Assembly: GCF_020215645.1 (NCBI RefSeq)
Contig: NZ_CP084058.1
Span: 8,618,001 to 8,682,000 of the forward strand
Origin: Nonomuraea gerenzanensis
Lineage (GTDB): Bacteria; Actinomycetota; Actinomycetes; Streptosporangiales; Streptosporangiaceae
DNA: 64,000 nt
Reading direction: 5' to 3'
Below the pieces are notes generated by a model. It was not told the origin of the DNA, searched no databases, and was given only the letters and a program-made list of their open reading frames with translations. Both the position numbers and the translations under genes were made by a program. Below are positions 8,293 to 16,805 of the stretch, piece by piece (the first letter of the stretch is position 1; each line of letters starts with the position of its first letter).

Positions 8293-9492
8293 GTGCCAGA
8301 ACAGCCCCTGACCCTCGACTCCGTCCTCACCGACGAGGCGGTCCTGTCCACCTACCGCCGCATGTTCGCCGCGCTGGCCCGCGACAGCGGGGCGGTGGTC
8401 GACGACCCGGCCCTGGTCGACATCGCCGAGACGCTGTTCGCGGCGTTCGCGGAGGCGGGCGAGGAGTGGCTGACCCACGAGCAGATGCGCTTCGCCTGCC
8501 GGGCCTACCCCACCGACCAGTTCGACAACCGGCTGCGCGTGCTCAAGGGGCTCGGCGCCATCCGCGAGGTGTTCCCCAAGCCCAACCAGCTGCGTTACCG
8601 CGCCTCGTTCACCAGCGTGGTGGGGCTGATGTTCATCAGGCGGATGATGGACGACGGCGGCCAGTCCGAGATGCACCGGCTGCTCGCGCTCGAAGACCTC
8701 AACGTCGCCGACCCGCGCACCACCATGGAGGAGGCCAGGCAGAGCGCGCTCAACCTGGCGCGCGCGTTCCGCCTGTGGGCGCTGGAGCTGATCACGCTCA
8801 CCACGGGCACCATCGAGGAGCTGCGCGAGCAGGCGCCCAAGCTGTGGGGCACCGAGGAGATCGCGCGGCGCGCGCAGGGCCTGCACGGCACGATCCTGAC
8901 CCGCTGGCCGGAGCTCGACCGGGTCTGCACCGACCTGCGGGCCGCCATCTACGCCTACAGCGACGCCTCGCGCCGCGCCGCCGGCCGCCTGGCCGACTCG
9001 GCCGGCACCACCCGCAACCTGACGCTGCTGCCCACCGAGACGTGGCGGACGTTCGCGCAGACGGCGTCCAAGGAGCGGCTGGCCGCCGTGCTCGACGGGT
9101 TCGTCTTCGACGCGCCCGCGCCCTGGCACGATCCCGCGGCCATCGCGCGCGCCGTGGACGAGGCGCCGCGGCCCGTCCCCGCGCAGCCCACTCCTCCGCG
9201 CTCCACGCTGCCCGACCCTGGCCCCGAGTCCTCCCTCGACTCCACGCCGGGCGCCGCGATCGAGCGGCTCACGCAGATGGCCGAATCACTGCTGGGCGAC
9301 GCCTCGCGCGTGGCGCTGGGCGACGTGCTGGGCTCCGCCGACTGGGTCGCGGCGCGGCGCGTCCTCGCCGACCTGACCACCGTGGACCTGCGTCCCGAGC
9401 TGCCCTACCGGCTCACGTGGTCCGACGGGCTGACCGTCGATCCCGGCCGCGAGCCCGCCTGGCTCTCCCACGGCTACCTGGAGCGCACCTGA
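8293..9492 (+). CDS. Kleisin-like subunit of a Wadjet/Mks-type SMC complex (JetA/MksF-like)
   Basis: 399 residues from GTG at 8293. An alpha-helical N-terminus contains a winged-helix-like segment (about 57-110) with LTHEQMRFACRAYPTDQFDN and a wing ending in PKPNQLRYRA, as in MukF/MksF/JetA kleisins. A helical middle, a Pro-rich linker (about 295-320) and a second compact C-terminal part ending in two strands (YRLTWSDGLTV, WLSHGYLER) follow. Kleisins bridge the heads of SMC ATPases. The call rests mainly on position: first of three same-strand genes whose third is an SMC ATPase, in the order of jetA-jetB-jetC. Its stop overlaps the next start (TGATG), so the subunits are translationally coupled. 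Sequence similarity to named kleisins is weak by eye; the role is inferred. Confidence 0.65.
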   Translation: MPEQPLTLDSVLTDEAVLSTYRRMFAALARDSGAVVDDPALVDIAETLFAAFAEAGEEWLTHEQMRFACRAYPTDQFDNRLRVLKGLGAIREVFPKPNQLRYRASFTSVVGLMFIRRMMDDGGQSEMHRLLALEDLNVADPRTTMEEARQSALNLARAFRLWALELITLTTGTIEELREQAPKLWGTEEIARRAQGLHGTILTRWPELDRVCTDLRAAIYAYSDASRRAAGRLADSAGTTRNLTLLPTETWRTFAQTASKERLAAVLDGFVFDAPAPWHDPAAIARAVDEAPRPVPAQPTPPRSTLPDPGPESSLDSTPGAAIERLTQMAESLLGDASRVALGDVLGSADWVAARRVLADLTTVDLRPELPYRLTWSDGLTVDPGREPAWLSHGYLERT

Positions 9493-10802
9493 TGGACCAG
9501 CGGCAAGCGGCCGTCTCCCATGCGCTGGTGCGCGCCTACGGGCCCGCCCGGCTCGGCCCCGGGGTGCCCGCCGCTCCCGGCATGATCCGCCTGACCAGGC
9601 CCGACTCCACCGGCGACGCCCTGCCCGCCTGGCCCGACGGGGTGACGCCGTCCCTGCTGGAGGAGCACCAGGTGGCGCCCGTGGCCGTGGAGCGGTCCGG
9701 CGAGACGCGGCGGGTGCTGGCGGCGGTGCTCAAGTGTTGCTGGACCGATCTGTCGGTGGACCCGTGGCCGGGGGATCCGGCGCCGGTGGAGCTGGTGCTC
9801 GATACGTATCGGGAGCTGATCGGCCGTACCGACGATCTGATGCGCAACTGGGCCAGGGGCGCCCTGCGGCGGCTGCACGACTCGGCCTGGATCGTGCTGG
9901 ATGACGGGGTGGTGCTGCTTGGGCCCAGGTGCGCGTTGTGGCCGGTGGAGGCGCATGCGCAGTTGCAGGAGCTGGTGCGGAGGCTGCCCGAGCCTGAGCG
10001 GGCGGCGTTGACCGTGGTGGGTGATGCTGACATCGTCGCTGCGGCGCGGGCGGGGGGTGGGAGGGCGGCCTCGGGGCCGGATCCCGAGGCGGTGGGCTCC
10101 CCCGTACCGGAGGCTGTGGAGCTGGCCGGGGTCGGCGGGCGGGTCGAGGGTGGGGCGGCCGAGTTCGACGACCTGCTGGGCGGCTACGACGAGCGGCGGC
10201 GGGCCGAGCTGGTGGCGGCGTTCATGGCGGTGGAGCACGCGGCCGAGCCGGTGCAGGAGGTGCGCTTCGCCGCTCTGCGCGACCCGGCGCTGCGTCACAC
10301 GCTGGGCGAGATGCTGGCCAGACGCGGCCGTACGCTGATCCAGCACCGCGACCGCTGGACCTCCGGCTACGACGACGGTGTCGCCGCCACGATCGGCGCC
10401 CTCGACGCCGCCGGCACCGCCGACCCGGTGCGCGGGCCGCTGGGGGTCGGTGAGCGGGCGGTGCTGACGCTGGTGCTGGTGCATTCGGTGGCCATCCCGC
10501 GGGCCGAGGGGCTGCTGCCGGAGGACTCGTGGCTGTCGCCGCACCCCACCCCGGTGGAGGAGCTGCGCCGCCACACCCAGCTCCCGATCGGCGAGCTGGA
10601 GTCGGCGTTGCGGACGCTGCGGCACGCGGGGCTGCTCGCCCAGGTGAAGGCCGGTGAGGAGGCGGGCGGTTACGTGCCGGGGCCGCAGTTCCACCGGCTC
10701 ACCCCGGCGACGCGGCGGCGGTTGCAGGAGGAGCTGATCCTGGCGGCGGGGCCCAACACCCCGCTCGCGGCGGCCGTGGTGGCCAGGAGATCGGCCAGAT
10801 GA
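9492..10802 (+). CDS. Winged-helix accessory subunit of the SMC complex (JetB/MksE-like)
   Basis: 436 residues from ATG at 9492, which shares its A with the preceding stop. Two regions resemble winged helices: about 100-150 (WARGALRRLHDSAWIVLDDG, then VVLLGPR) and about 330-420 (PTPVEELRRHTQLPIGELES, then LRHAGLLAQVKAGEEAGG). Pairs of winged helices are typical of the KITE/MukE/JetB subunits that bind kleisins and DNA. It is longer than usual MksE or JetB proteins (about 200 residues), because of an extra segment and a Gly-rich linker at about 175-210. The location between the kleisin-like and SMC genes supports the call. Exact family membership needs profile comparison. Confidence 0.6.
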   Translation: MDQRQAAVSHALVRAYGPARLGPGVPAAPGMIRLTRPDSTGDALPAWPDGVTPSLLEEHQVAPVAVERSGETRRVLAAVLKCCWTDLSVDPWPGDPAPVELVLDTYRELIGRTDDLMRNWARGALRRLHDSAWIVLDDGVVLLGPRCALWPVEAHAQLQELVRRLPEPERAALTVVGDADIVAAARAGGGRAASGPDPEAVGSPVPEAVELAGVGGRVEGGAAEFDDLLGGYDERRRAELVAAFMAVEHAAEPVQEVRFAALRDPALRHTLGEMLARRGRTLIQHRDRWTSGYDDGVAATIGALDAAGTADPVRGPLGVGERAVLTLVLVHSVAIPRAEGLLPEDSWLSPHPTPVEELRRHTQLPIGELESALRTLRHAGLLAQVKAGEEAGGYVPGPQFHRLTPATRRRLQEELILAAGPNTPLAAAVVARRSAR

Positions 10803-10859
10803 GGCACATGCCAGATGAGGCACAGGTACGTATGGACAGAAGGGTAACGGGGGTCCGAG

Positions 10860-13800
10860 TTGTCGCAGGTGGAGAACGTCGTCGGGGACCGGGTGCTGAT
10901 CGCCGTGCAGGCGGTCAACATCTCACGGCTCTCGACCCATCCCGTGCCCACCGTCCCCGGCACGCTCATCGTCGTGGCCGGCGCGGGCCCCAAGGACTCC
11001 AACGGGGCGGGCAAGTCCTCGTTCATCGCCTCCATCACCGCGCTGCTGGGTGACGAGCAGTGGCGCTTCGCCTCGGGCGCCAAGGCGGTGTCGGAGCTGC
11101 TGTTCAACGCCGAGCTGGCCAGCGGGGCCGGGGCTCGGCAGTGGGCCAGTGCCGATCACGGGTACATCGTGGGGGTCTTCGGGCCGCCCGGCATGAACGG
11201 CTTCGAACCGGCTCCGCACGCGGACGGCCATGTTCTCGGCGAGGGACAGGTCAGCGGTGCGGCGGTGGACGGCTCCGGTGGCGGCCAGAGGGGCAGCGCG
11301 GTGGCGAGCGACGCCGGGCTTGCACCGGCCGGAGGCGGTGACGGTGGGGAGCTCGTGCTCGGGGAGGCCGACGGCGGGGAGCTGTTCGAGGTGCCCGACA
11401 CCTCGGGCGGGGCGCTCACCGTGTGGCTGAAGGTCAACCAGGAGGCGCCGCACCTGGAGATCCGGTGGCGGGAGGGCGTGCACCTGGCGGCGTCCCTGTC
11501 CGAGGCCGAGCGGGTGGCGCGGGCCGATGAGATCTGGGCGTCGCTGCCCAAGTCGGCCGGGCGCCGCGACGTCGTGGCGCGCGACCTGACCAAGGTGCTC
11601 TACGGCGACAAGGTCAGGTGCGTGTCGTTCCTGTCCACGTCCGTACGCAGCAAGGTCGCCACCAACCTGCTCTCCCAGCCGCTCAACGAGATCTCCCCCG
11701 AGCGCGTCTTCGAGGCCATCGCCGCGCTCACCGGCCTGGACGCCGAGCTGGAGCAGGAGCGCGAGGCTCGGCGGGATGAGCACGCCAAGCGTGTACGGGC
11801 GGCGCAGGCGGGCGAGCGGCTGGCCGAGTTCGAGGCGGAGTCGAAGGCGCTGCTGACCACGTTCGACCGGCGGGACCAGGCACGGATCCGGCTGGCCGAC
11901 GCGCTGCGGTGCTGGCGCGGGCGGCAGGCGCGCAAGCTCGCCGACGCCGCGGCCAAGGACGAGGCGCTGGCCGCCGACCTGGAGCGGCACCGGGCGGCGG
12001 GCGAGGCGGCGGCCGAGGCGATCGCCATGGTCAAGGCGGAGATCGCCACCCTGCGCGAGGACACCCTCGACCGGCAGGTCTCGCAGGCCCGCAAGGAGTT
12101 GTCGGCGCTGCAGGCGCGGGCGGCCAAGCTCGACGCCGACCGCGCCGTGGCGGAGAACTCCGCCGACGAGCTGCGCGGGTTGATCCCGGCGCTGGAGGAG
12201 TCCAGGCGGTTCGCCGACGGACGGGACGTGCCCACGGCCGAGCGCGAGCTGGGCGAGGTGCGGCTGCGGCTCAACGAGGAGCTCAAGGCTCTGGGCGTGG
12301 CCGACCAGGAGGTGGCCTCGGCGCAGGCGGCGCTGGACGACGCCGAGGGTGGTCCGGCGGCGGCCCAGCTCAACGCGCTGGCGGCGGCGGGGATCGGGGC
12401 GACCGGGCTGCTGGATGCGTTGGACGTGGCCGAGCAGGCCCGCGACGCGGCACACACACCCCCGACCGCCCTGCCCGGTTCCCGCTCAGCACGAGACGCT
12501 GGTGGTGCCGGCGCGGGTGGTGGTGCTGGGGCTGACGGCGGGCAGGCGCTGGGTGAGGCGCTCAAGGCGCGCTACGGGAAGACGGCTGGCGCGGGGGCCA
12601 CGACGGGGCATGAGCGCGGGCTGGCGCTCGGGGAGCTGCGCGGGTGGCCGAACGAGCATGCCGTGATCGTGGACGCCGCGCAGCTCGACGAGGCCGCCGC
12701 CGCGTTGGCGGAGCTGCCCGGGTCCGTGCTGGTGAGCGCGGCCGGGGTGAGCGTCGTGGGGGTGTTCGACGGGGTGGCGACCGGGCGTGAGGCCCGGATC
12801 AAGGCCGCCGAGCAGCGGCTCAACCGGGCCAAGGACGTGCAGGAGAGCGCGGCGCAGGCCGTACACGATGGGGAGGAAGCCGTCGCGCAGGCGCAGCGGA
12901 GGCTGGAAGGCGCCAGGGCGGGGGTGCGGCTGGCGGAGGTGGAGGCCAAGCTCGGTGAGCGGCGGGCCAGGCTGGGTGAGCTGAACACGGCCATCGAGGA
13001 GCTGACGCCCAAGGTCGCCGAGGCGGAGCGGCAGGCTGGCTCGCTGGACTTCCGGGCGCGCACCAGGGACATGGAGATCGAGCGGCTGGAGGGGCGCCGG
13101 CACCGGCACGAGTCCGAGCGGGCGCAGGCCCGCGAGCAGGAGGCGAAGGTCGGCGTCGAGCGCGAGTCGCTCAAGCTCGGCGCGCTGGCCGCCGACTGGG
13201 GCGGCACGGTCGAGACGGCCCGCGAGTGGCTGGCGGCGCTGGCCGAGGAGGAGCGGCCCCGGGCCGCCGAGGAGTGGTGGCGCGTCGCCGAGCGCCACCT
13301 CGACCAGGCGTTGCGCGACACGTTCCCCTCGGATGACGAGACGGAGATCCCGGAGGAGCTGCGGTTCCTGCTGAGCGAGCGGGAGGGCAGCACGGCGCGC
13401 GAGCAGGCGACGTTCTCGGCGGTGTGCGGGGCGCTGGCGTCGTATTTGCGGGGGCAGGAGGAGTACGAGCGGCACCAGCGGCGGCAGATCGAGGCGCAGA
13501 TCGTCTCGCGCCAGCGGGACCTGGCGGCGGCGGCCAGGGGCGCGGAGGAGGCGGCGCAGTCCACCGCCGTGCACCGGGCGGCGCTGACGGCGGCGATCAA
13601 GGCGCGGCTGACGCGGGTGGCGGAGGAGTTCGACAAGCTCGACACCTCCTACGGCGGTTACGGGGCGACTCTGGAGTTCCCCGTGCCGCCCGCGCCCGCC
13701 GACCCGGAGCAGCGCTGGCAGTGGCGGGTGACGCCGAAGTGGCGGCGCGGCGAGGGGCAGGGGTTCGTGCCGTACAACCGGCGGGCCAACACGGCGCTGA

Positions 13801-14156
13801 TGGACGAGAAGGCCGTCAAGCTGGTGTGTGCGGCGGCCATCGCGTCGTCCGGCGGTGGGCATCTGTGCCTGGTGCTCGACGAGCTGGGGCGCAACCTGGG
13901 CAAGGAGCATCGGCGGGAGGCGGTGGCGCTGTTCAGGAGGATCGGGGAGACGTACGGGATCACGGTGATCGGGGCGTTGCAGGACGACATGGAGCCGTAC
14001 GCGATCGATGCCTGCGGGCAGTACATCAAGCTGCGGCGGTCGTCGGACGCGATGCCGTACAACGAGCCGCCGGTGATCGTGGGGCATGACCAGCATGCCG
14101 AACGGGTGCGGGCGCTGGCGGCGTACGTGGATCGGGGAGCGCCCGCGCTCGCGTGA
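10860..14156 (+). CDS. SMC-like ATPase of a JetC/MksB type complex
   Basis: 1098 residues from TTG at 10860 (GGGGG six bases before it; GTG at 10869 is an alternative). Walker A is DSNGAGKSS (46-54); Walker B is LCLVLDELGRNLG with the D-E at about 1007-1008. Between them run two long charged Ala/Glu/Arg-rich coiled coils (about 275-530 and 650-990) flanking a small globular hinge (about 560-645). SSGGG just before Walker B takes the place of the usual signature motif. Two low-complexity inserts are odd: a Gly-rich loop in the N-terminal head (about 115-180) and another next to the hinge (about 541-562). Such proteins extrude DNA loops in MukBEF, MksBEF and Wadjet systems. No jetD-like nuclease gene follows: the next gene is a citrate synthase on the other strand. 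Confidence 0.85.
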   Translation: MSQVENVVGDRVLIAVQAVNISRLSTHPVPTVPGTLIVVAGAGPKDSNGAGKSSFIASITALLGDEQWRFASGAKAVSELLFNAELASGAGARQWASADHGYIVGVFGPPGMNGFEPAPHADGHVLGEGQVSGAAVDGSGGGQRGSAVASDAGLAPAGGGDGGELVLGEADGGELFEVPDTSGGALTVWLKVNQEAPHLEIRWREGVHLAASLSEAERVARADEIWASLPKSAGRRDVVARDLTKVLYGDKVRCVSFLSTSVRSKVATNLLSQPLNEISPERVFEAIAALTGLDAELEQEREARRDEHAKRVRAAQAGERLAEFEAESKALLTTFDRRDQARIRLADALRCWRGRQARKLADAAAKDEALAADLERHRAAGEAAAEAIAMVKAEIATLREDTLDRQVSQARKELSALQARAAKLDADRAVAENSADELRGLIPALEESRRFADGRDVPTAERELGEVRLRLNEELKALGVADQEVASAQAALDDAEGGPAAAQLNALAAAGIGATGLLDALDVAEQARDAAHTPPTALPGSRSARDAGGAGAGGGAGADGGQALGEALKARYGKTAGAGATTGHERGLALGELRGWPNEHAVIVDAAQLDEAAAALAELPGSVLVSAAGVSVVGVFDGVATGREARIKAAEQRLNRAKDVQESAAQAVHDGEEAVAQAQRRLEGARAGVRLAEVEAKLGERRARLGELNTAIEELTPKVAEAERQAGSLDFRARTRDMEIERLEGRRHRHESERAQAREQEAKVGVERESLKLGALAADWGGTVETAREWLAALAEEERPRAAEEWWRVAERHLDQALRDTFPSDDETEIPEELRFLLSEREGSTAREQATFSAVCGALASYLRGQEEYERHQRRQIEAQIVSRQRDLAAAARGAEEAAQSTAVHRAALTAAIKARLTRVAEEFDKLDTSYGGYGATLEFPVPPAPADPEQRWQWRVTPKWRRGEGQGFVPYNRRANTALMDEKAVKLVCAAAIASSGGGHLCLVLDELGRNLGKEHRREAVALFRRIGETYGITVIGALQDDMEPYAIDACGQYIKLRRSSDAMPYNEPPVIVGHDQHAERVRALAAYVDRGAPALA

Positions 14157-14178
14157 TCCGAAGGGCCGTGGCCGGGCG

Positions 14179-15489
14179 TCACTTGATCGGTGGGCCGGTG
14201 TAGGAGGCGCGGAGGCGGAGGAGGGAGCCGCGTTCGTACTCCTCCATGGCGTGGGCCAGCCAGCCCACCACCCTGGCCACCGCGAAGATCGCCTCGCCGG
14301 CGCCCGGCACCATGCCGCTGACGGCGGAGAGGGTGGCCAGCGCGAAGTCGATGTTGCGGTCGGGCAGGCGGCGGCGCCGCATCTCCGCCAGCACGGCCTC
14401 CCCCGCCGCGATCCGCCCGTGCTCCGGTGCGGCCTGCTTGACCAGGCCGAGCAGGGCGGCGCCGCGGCCGTCGCCGTTCTTGTAGACGCTGTGGCCGAAG
14501 CCGGGGATGCGTTCGCCGCGCCGCACCCGCTCGGCGATGACGCGGGGGGCGTGGCGGGGCTCGGCGATCTCGGCCAGCAGGCGTTCCGCGCCGTACGACG
14601 CCCCGCCGTGCAGGGGGCCGCCCAGGACGCCGAGGCCGGTCAGGACCACCGCGTACGGGTCCGCCTTGGCCGAGGCGGCGACCCGGGCGGCCAGCGTGGA
14701 GGCGGCCAGCTCGTGGTCGGCCAGCAGGACCAGTGCGGCTTCCATGGCTGTGAGCAGGGGTGGGGTGGCGGGGTGTGGGCACAGGCGGCACCACAGGCGT
14801 TCGGCGATCGAGTCGCCTCGGGGGTCTGTGAGTGGGGGTAGGGCGTCCACCAGGCCGGCGATCAGGCGGCGGCCGGTGGCGGCTACCGAGGCGGGGTCGA
14901 GGTGGTGGCGGAGGGTGTCCGAGGCGCCGAGGACTGTGGTGATCACCTGGAGGCGGTCCAGGGGGAGGAGGTCGTCCGGTAGGGCGTGCTGGGCGGTGAT
15001 GGCGGCTTGCAGTGCTTCGTCGGGCTCGCACCGCCAGGGCTCACCGGCCCGGCCGGCACGCCTCGCCGCACCGCTGCGGTCGGCGTGCGCCGCCGCATCC
15101 GCCTCGCCGCTGCGGTCGGCGTGCGCCGCCGGGCCAGGCTTGCGGCTGCGATCGGCGTGCGGGCGCCAGACGGCTGGGTCGCCGGTCCAGAGCCACTCGG
15201 CGACCGTCTCGAAGGGGGCCGTCCCCGCCAGGGTCAGGACGTCGATCCCCCGGTAGTACGGCCGATCGACCCCCAAGGCGGTCACCCCCGACTCGATCAC
15301 CAGCTCCGGCGGCTGGCTGCGGGGCCGGCCGCGGCGGGCGAGGCGTTCGATCTCCTCGGCCGAGAAGAGGCTGCGCCGCCCGTCCTCACCGTGCCGCCGC
15401 CGCAGCACCCCCCGGCTCACGTACGCGTACAGCGTGGCGGGCTTGACGCCCAGCCGTTCCGCCGCCGTGGCCGCGTCGATCCACTCCAC
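14179..15489 (-). CDS. Citrate synthase with N-terminal MerR-like DNA-binding domain
   Basis: 436 residues from GTG at 15489, with GGAGAGG upstream. Residues 1-50 are a MerR-type helix-turn-helix (WIDAATAAERLGVKPATLYA, then YVSRG). The rest is a citrate synthase that condenses oxaloacetate with acetyl-CoA. All three catalytic positions are kept: His294 (GGPLHGGAS), His333 (IPGFGHSVY) and Asp381 (NIDFALA). Between the two, residues 111-139 carry three HADRS units in a 12-residue repeat, unusual for this family. Fusion of a DNA-binding domain to the enzyme suggests a metabolite-sensing regulator, perhaps of its own promoter and the divergent gene; that is inference. An in-frame ATG at 15549 is rejected because it would put coding sequence over the dyad region. 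Stop lies 23 bases from the convergent SMC gene. Confidence 0.88.
   Translation of the reverse strand: MEWIDAATAAERLGVKPATLYAYVSRGVLRRRHGEDGRRSLFSAEEIERLARRGRPRSQPPELVIESGVTALGVDRPYYRGIDVLTLAGTAPFETVAEWLWTGDPAVWRPHADRSRKPGPAAHADRSGEADAAAHADRSGAARRAGRAGEPWRCEPDEALQAAITAQHALPDDLLPLDRLQVITTVLGASDTLRHHLDPASVAATGRRLIAGLVDALPPLTDPRGDSIAERLWCRLCPHPATPPLLTAMEAALVLLADHELAASTLAARVAASAKADPYAVVLTGLGVLGGPLHGGASYGAERLLAEIAEPRHAPRVIAERVRRGERIPGFGHSVYKNGDGRGAALLGLVKQAAPEHGRIAAGEAVLAEMRRRRLPDRNIDFALATLSAVSGMVPGAGEAIFAVARVVGWLAHAMEEYERGSLLRLRASYTGPPIK
15073..15161. repeat. 36-bp in-frame tandem repeat in the citrate synthase gene
   Basis: Three copies of a 17-base core (GCTGCGGTCGGCGTGCG and a one-base variant) start at 15073, 15109 and 15145, exactly 36 bp apart, encoding the repeated HADRS units. 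Confidence 0.85.
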
Positions 15490-15511
15490 CGCTGGCCCAG
15501 CCTCTCCATGG

Positions 15512-15558
15512 TTGATGAAAATCAATATTGATCCACGTTGAACGAGCATGTCAACGTG
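15512..15558. promoter_or_regulatory. Nested dyads in the citrate synthase / homocitrate synthase-like divergent spacer
   Basis: Three inverted repeats lie in the 74-base spacer: TTGAT-GAAA-ATCAA (15512-15525), the perfect palindrome ATCAATATTGAT (15521-15532) and CACGTTGA-N9-TCAACGTG (15534-15558, perfect 8-bp arms). The last ends 5 bases before the plus-strand start codon. This is AT-rich for the window. The natural candidate to bind is the MerR-like domain of the adjacent citrate synthase, though that is untested. Confidence 0.6.
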
Positions 15559-15563
15559 AGGAC

Positions 15564-16781
15564 ATGCCAAAGGTTCACTTCCTCGACGTCACCAACCGGG
15601 ACGGCGTGCAGACCGCGCGCACCGGCCTGTCGAAGTTCGGCAAGACCATGGTCAACTTCTATCTGGCCAAGCTGGGCGTGGCGCAGTCCGAGATCGGGTT
15701 CCCGTTCCTGTTCCACGAGGTCCCCTACGTCCGGGCGCAGGTGGCGCTGGGGGAGGCGGGGGCGTTCGGGGAGCTGCGGCTGTCGGGGTGGTGCCGGGGG
15801 GTGCCGCAGGATGTGGAGAAGGCCGCGCCGCTCGGGCTGAAGCACTACAACCTGTCCATCTCGACGTCCGACTACATGATCCAGAACAAGTTCCGCGGGC
15901 GGCTGGACAGGGACGCGATCATCAGGGAGATGACGGCGGCGGTGCGCGTGGCCAAGGACGCGGGCGCGCTGACCGTCGGGGTGAACGCCGAGGACGGCTC
16001 GCGGACGGACGACGGGTTCCTGCTGGAGTTCGCGCTGGCGGCCAAGCAGGCGGGCGCCGACCGCGTACGCTACTGCGACACCATCGGCGGCGACACCCCC
16101 GACCGGATCAGGGAGCGCTTCGCCAAGCTGGCCGCCGCCACCGCCATGCCGGTCGAGACGCACTGCCACAACGACCTCGGCATGGCCGTGGCCAACTCGG
16201 TGTCGGGCGCGCTCGGGGACCTCGACGCCGGGCAGGACGCGTGGATCAACACCTGCGTGAACGGCATCGGCGAGCGCTCCGGCAACGCCGACCTGCTCTC
16301 GACGATCCTGGCCTTCCGGCACGGGTTCGGGCTGGAGTCGGCGCCGATCGGGGACACGCTGAACCTGGAGTGGGCCCGCCGGTTCGCGTTGTGGGCGAGT
16401 TACGCGCTGGGGCAGCCGCTGCCGTACAACCAGGTCGGGGTGGGGCGCAACGCGTTCGCGCACGAGTCGGGCATCCATGCCGACGGCGCGCTCAAGGACC
16501 ACGGCAACTACGAGTTGTACGACGAGGCGACGCTGGGGCCGTTCCCCGAGGACTGGCACGCGCGGCCGGGGCGGGTGGTGCTGACCGGCGAGTACGGCGG
16601 CAAGGCCGGGTTCCGTCACGTGATGGACGGGCTCGGGGTGGAGGTGGCCGATGAGGAGGCGTCGTTCCGGCTGGTGCAGCTCTGCAACGCGATGACGGGC
16701 AGGCCGCTCACGGACGACGAGTTGCGGCTGATCGCGGCCTACCCGCGGGAGTTGTCACTGATGTTCCCCGGTTACGCCTGA
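15564..16781 (+). CDS. Homocitrate synthase / 2-isopropylmalate synthase family enzyme
   Basis: 405 residues from ATG at 15564 (GTGAGG upstream). It belongs to the HMGL-like TIM-barrel Claisen-condensing family. Metal and substrate motifs are present: NRDGVQ at 11-16, ETHCHNDLGMAVANS in the barrel, GERSGNADL and HESGIHADGALKD in the C-terminal part. These enzymes join acetyl-CoA to a 2-oxo acid (2-oxoglutarate, 2-oxoisovalerate, pyruvate or oxaloacetate). NRDGVQ replaces the more usual LRDGEQ, and there is no LeuA-type regulatory domain, so it is not a standard leucine enzyme. Divergent pairing with a citrate synthase suggests a tricarboxylate-forming role, possibly homocitrate or Re-type citrate. 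Substrate cannot be settled from sequence. Confidence 0.8.
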   Translation: MPKVHFLDVTNRDGVQTARTGLSKFGKTMVNFYLAKLGVAQSEIGFPFLFHEVPYVRAQVALGEAGAFGELRLSGWCRGVPQDVEKAAPLGLKHYNLSISTSDYMIQNKFRGRLDRDAIIREMTAAVRVAKDAGALTVGVNAEDGSRTDDGFLLEFALAAKQAGADRVRYCDTIGGDTPDRIRERFAKLAAATAMPVETHCHNDLGMAVANSVSGALGDLDAGQDAWINTCVNGIGERSGNADLLSTILAFRHGFGLESAPIGDTLNLEWARRFALWASYALGQPLPYNQVGVGRNAFAHESGIHADGALKDHGNYELYDEATLGPFPEDWHARPGRVVLTGEYGGKAGFRHVMDGLGVEVADEEASFRLVQLCNAMTGRPLTDDELRLIAAYPRELSLMFPGYA

Positions 16782-16805
16782 CCGTCGTCCGGTCAGGCCC
16801 GGCGC

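Noticed and set aside
8250..9491. Apparent N-terminal extension of the second SMC-complex gene
   Set aside because: The extension lies in another frame of the first (kleisin-like) gene; the TGATG junction at 9490-9494 and conserved start place the real start at 9492.
14157..14178. Space for a jetD-like nuclease after the SMC gene
   Set aside because: Only 22 bases separate the SMC stop from the convergent citrate synthase, and no TOPRIM-type protein is seen in the window.
15490..15570. Earlier start codons for the citrate synthase (ATG at 15549 and beyond)
   Set aside because: They would code through the palindromes and into the divergent gene start; GTG at 15489 with GGAGAGG upstream is more natural.
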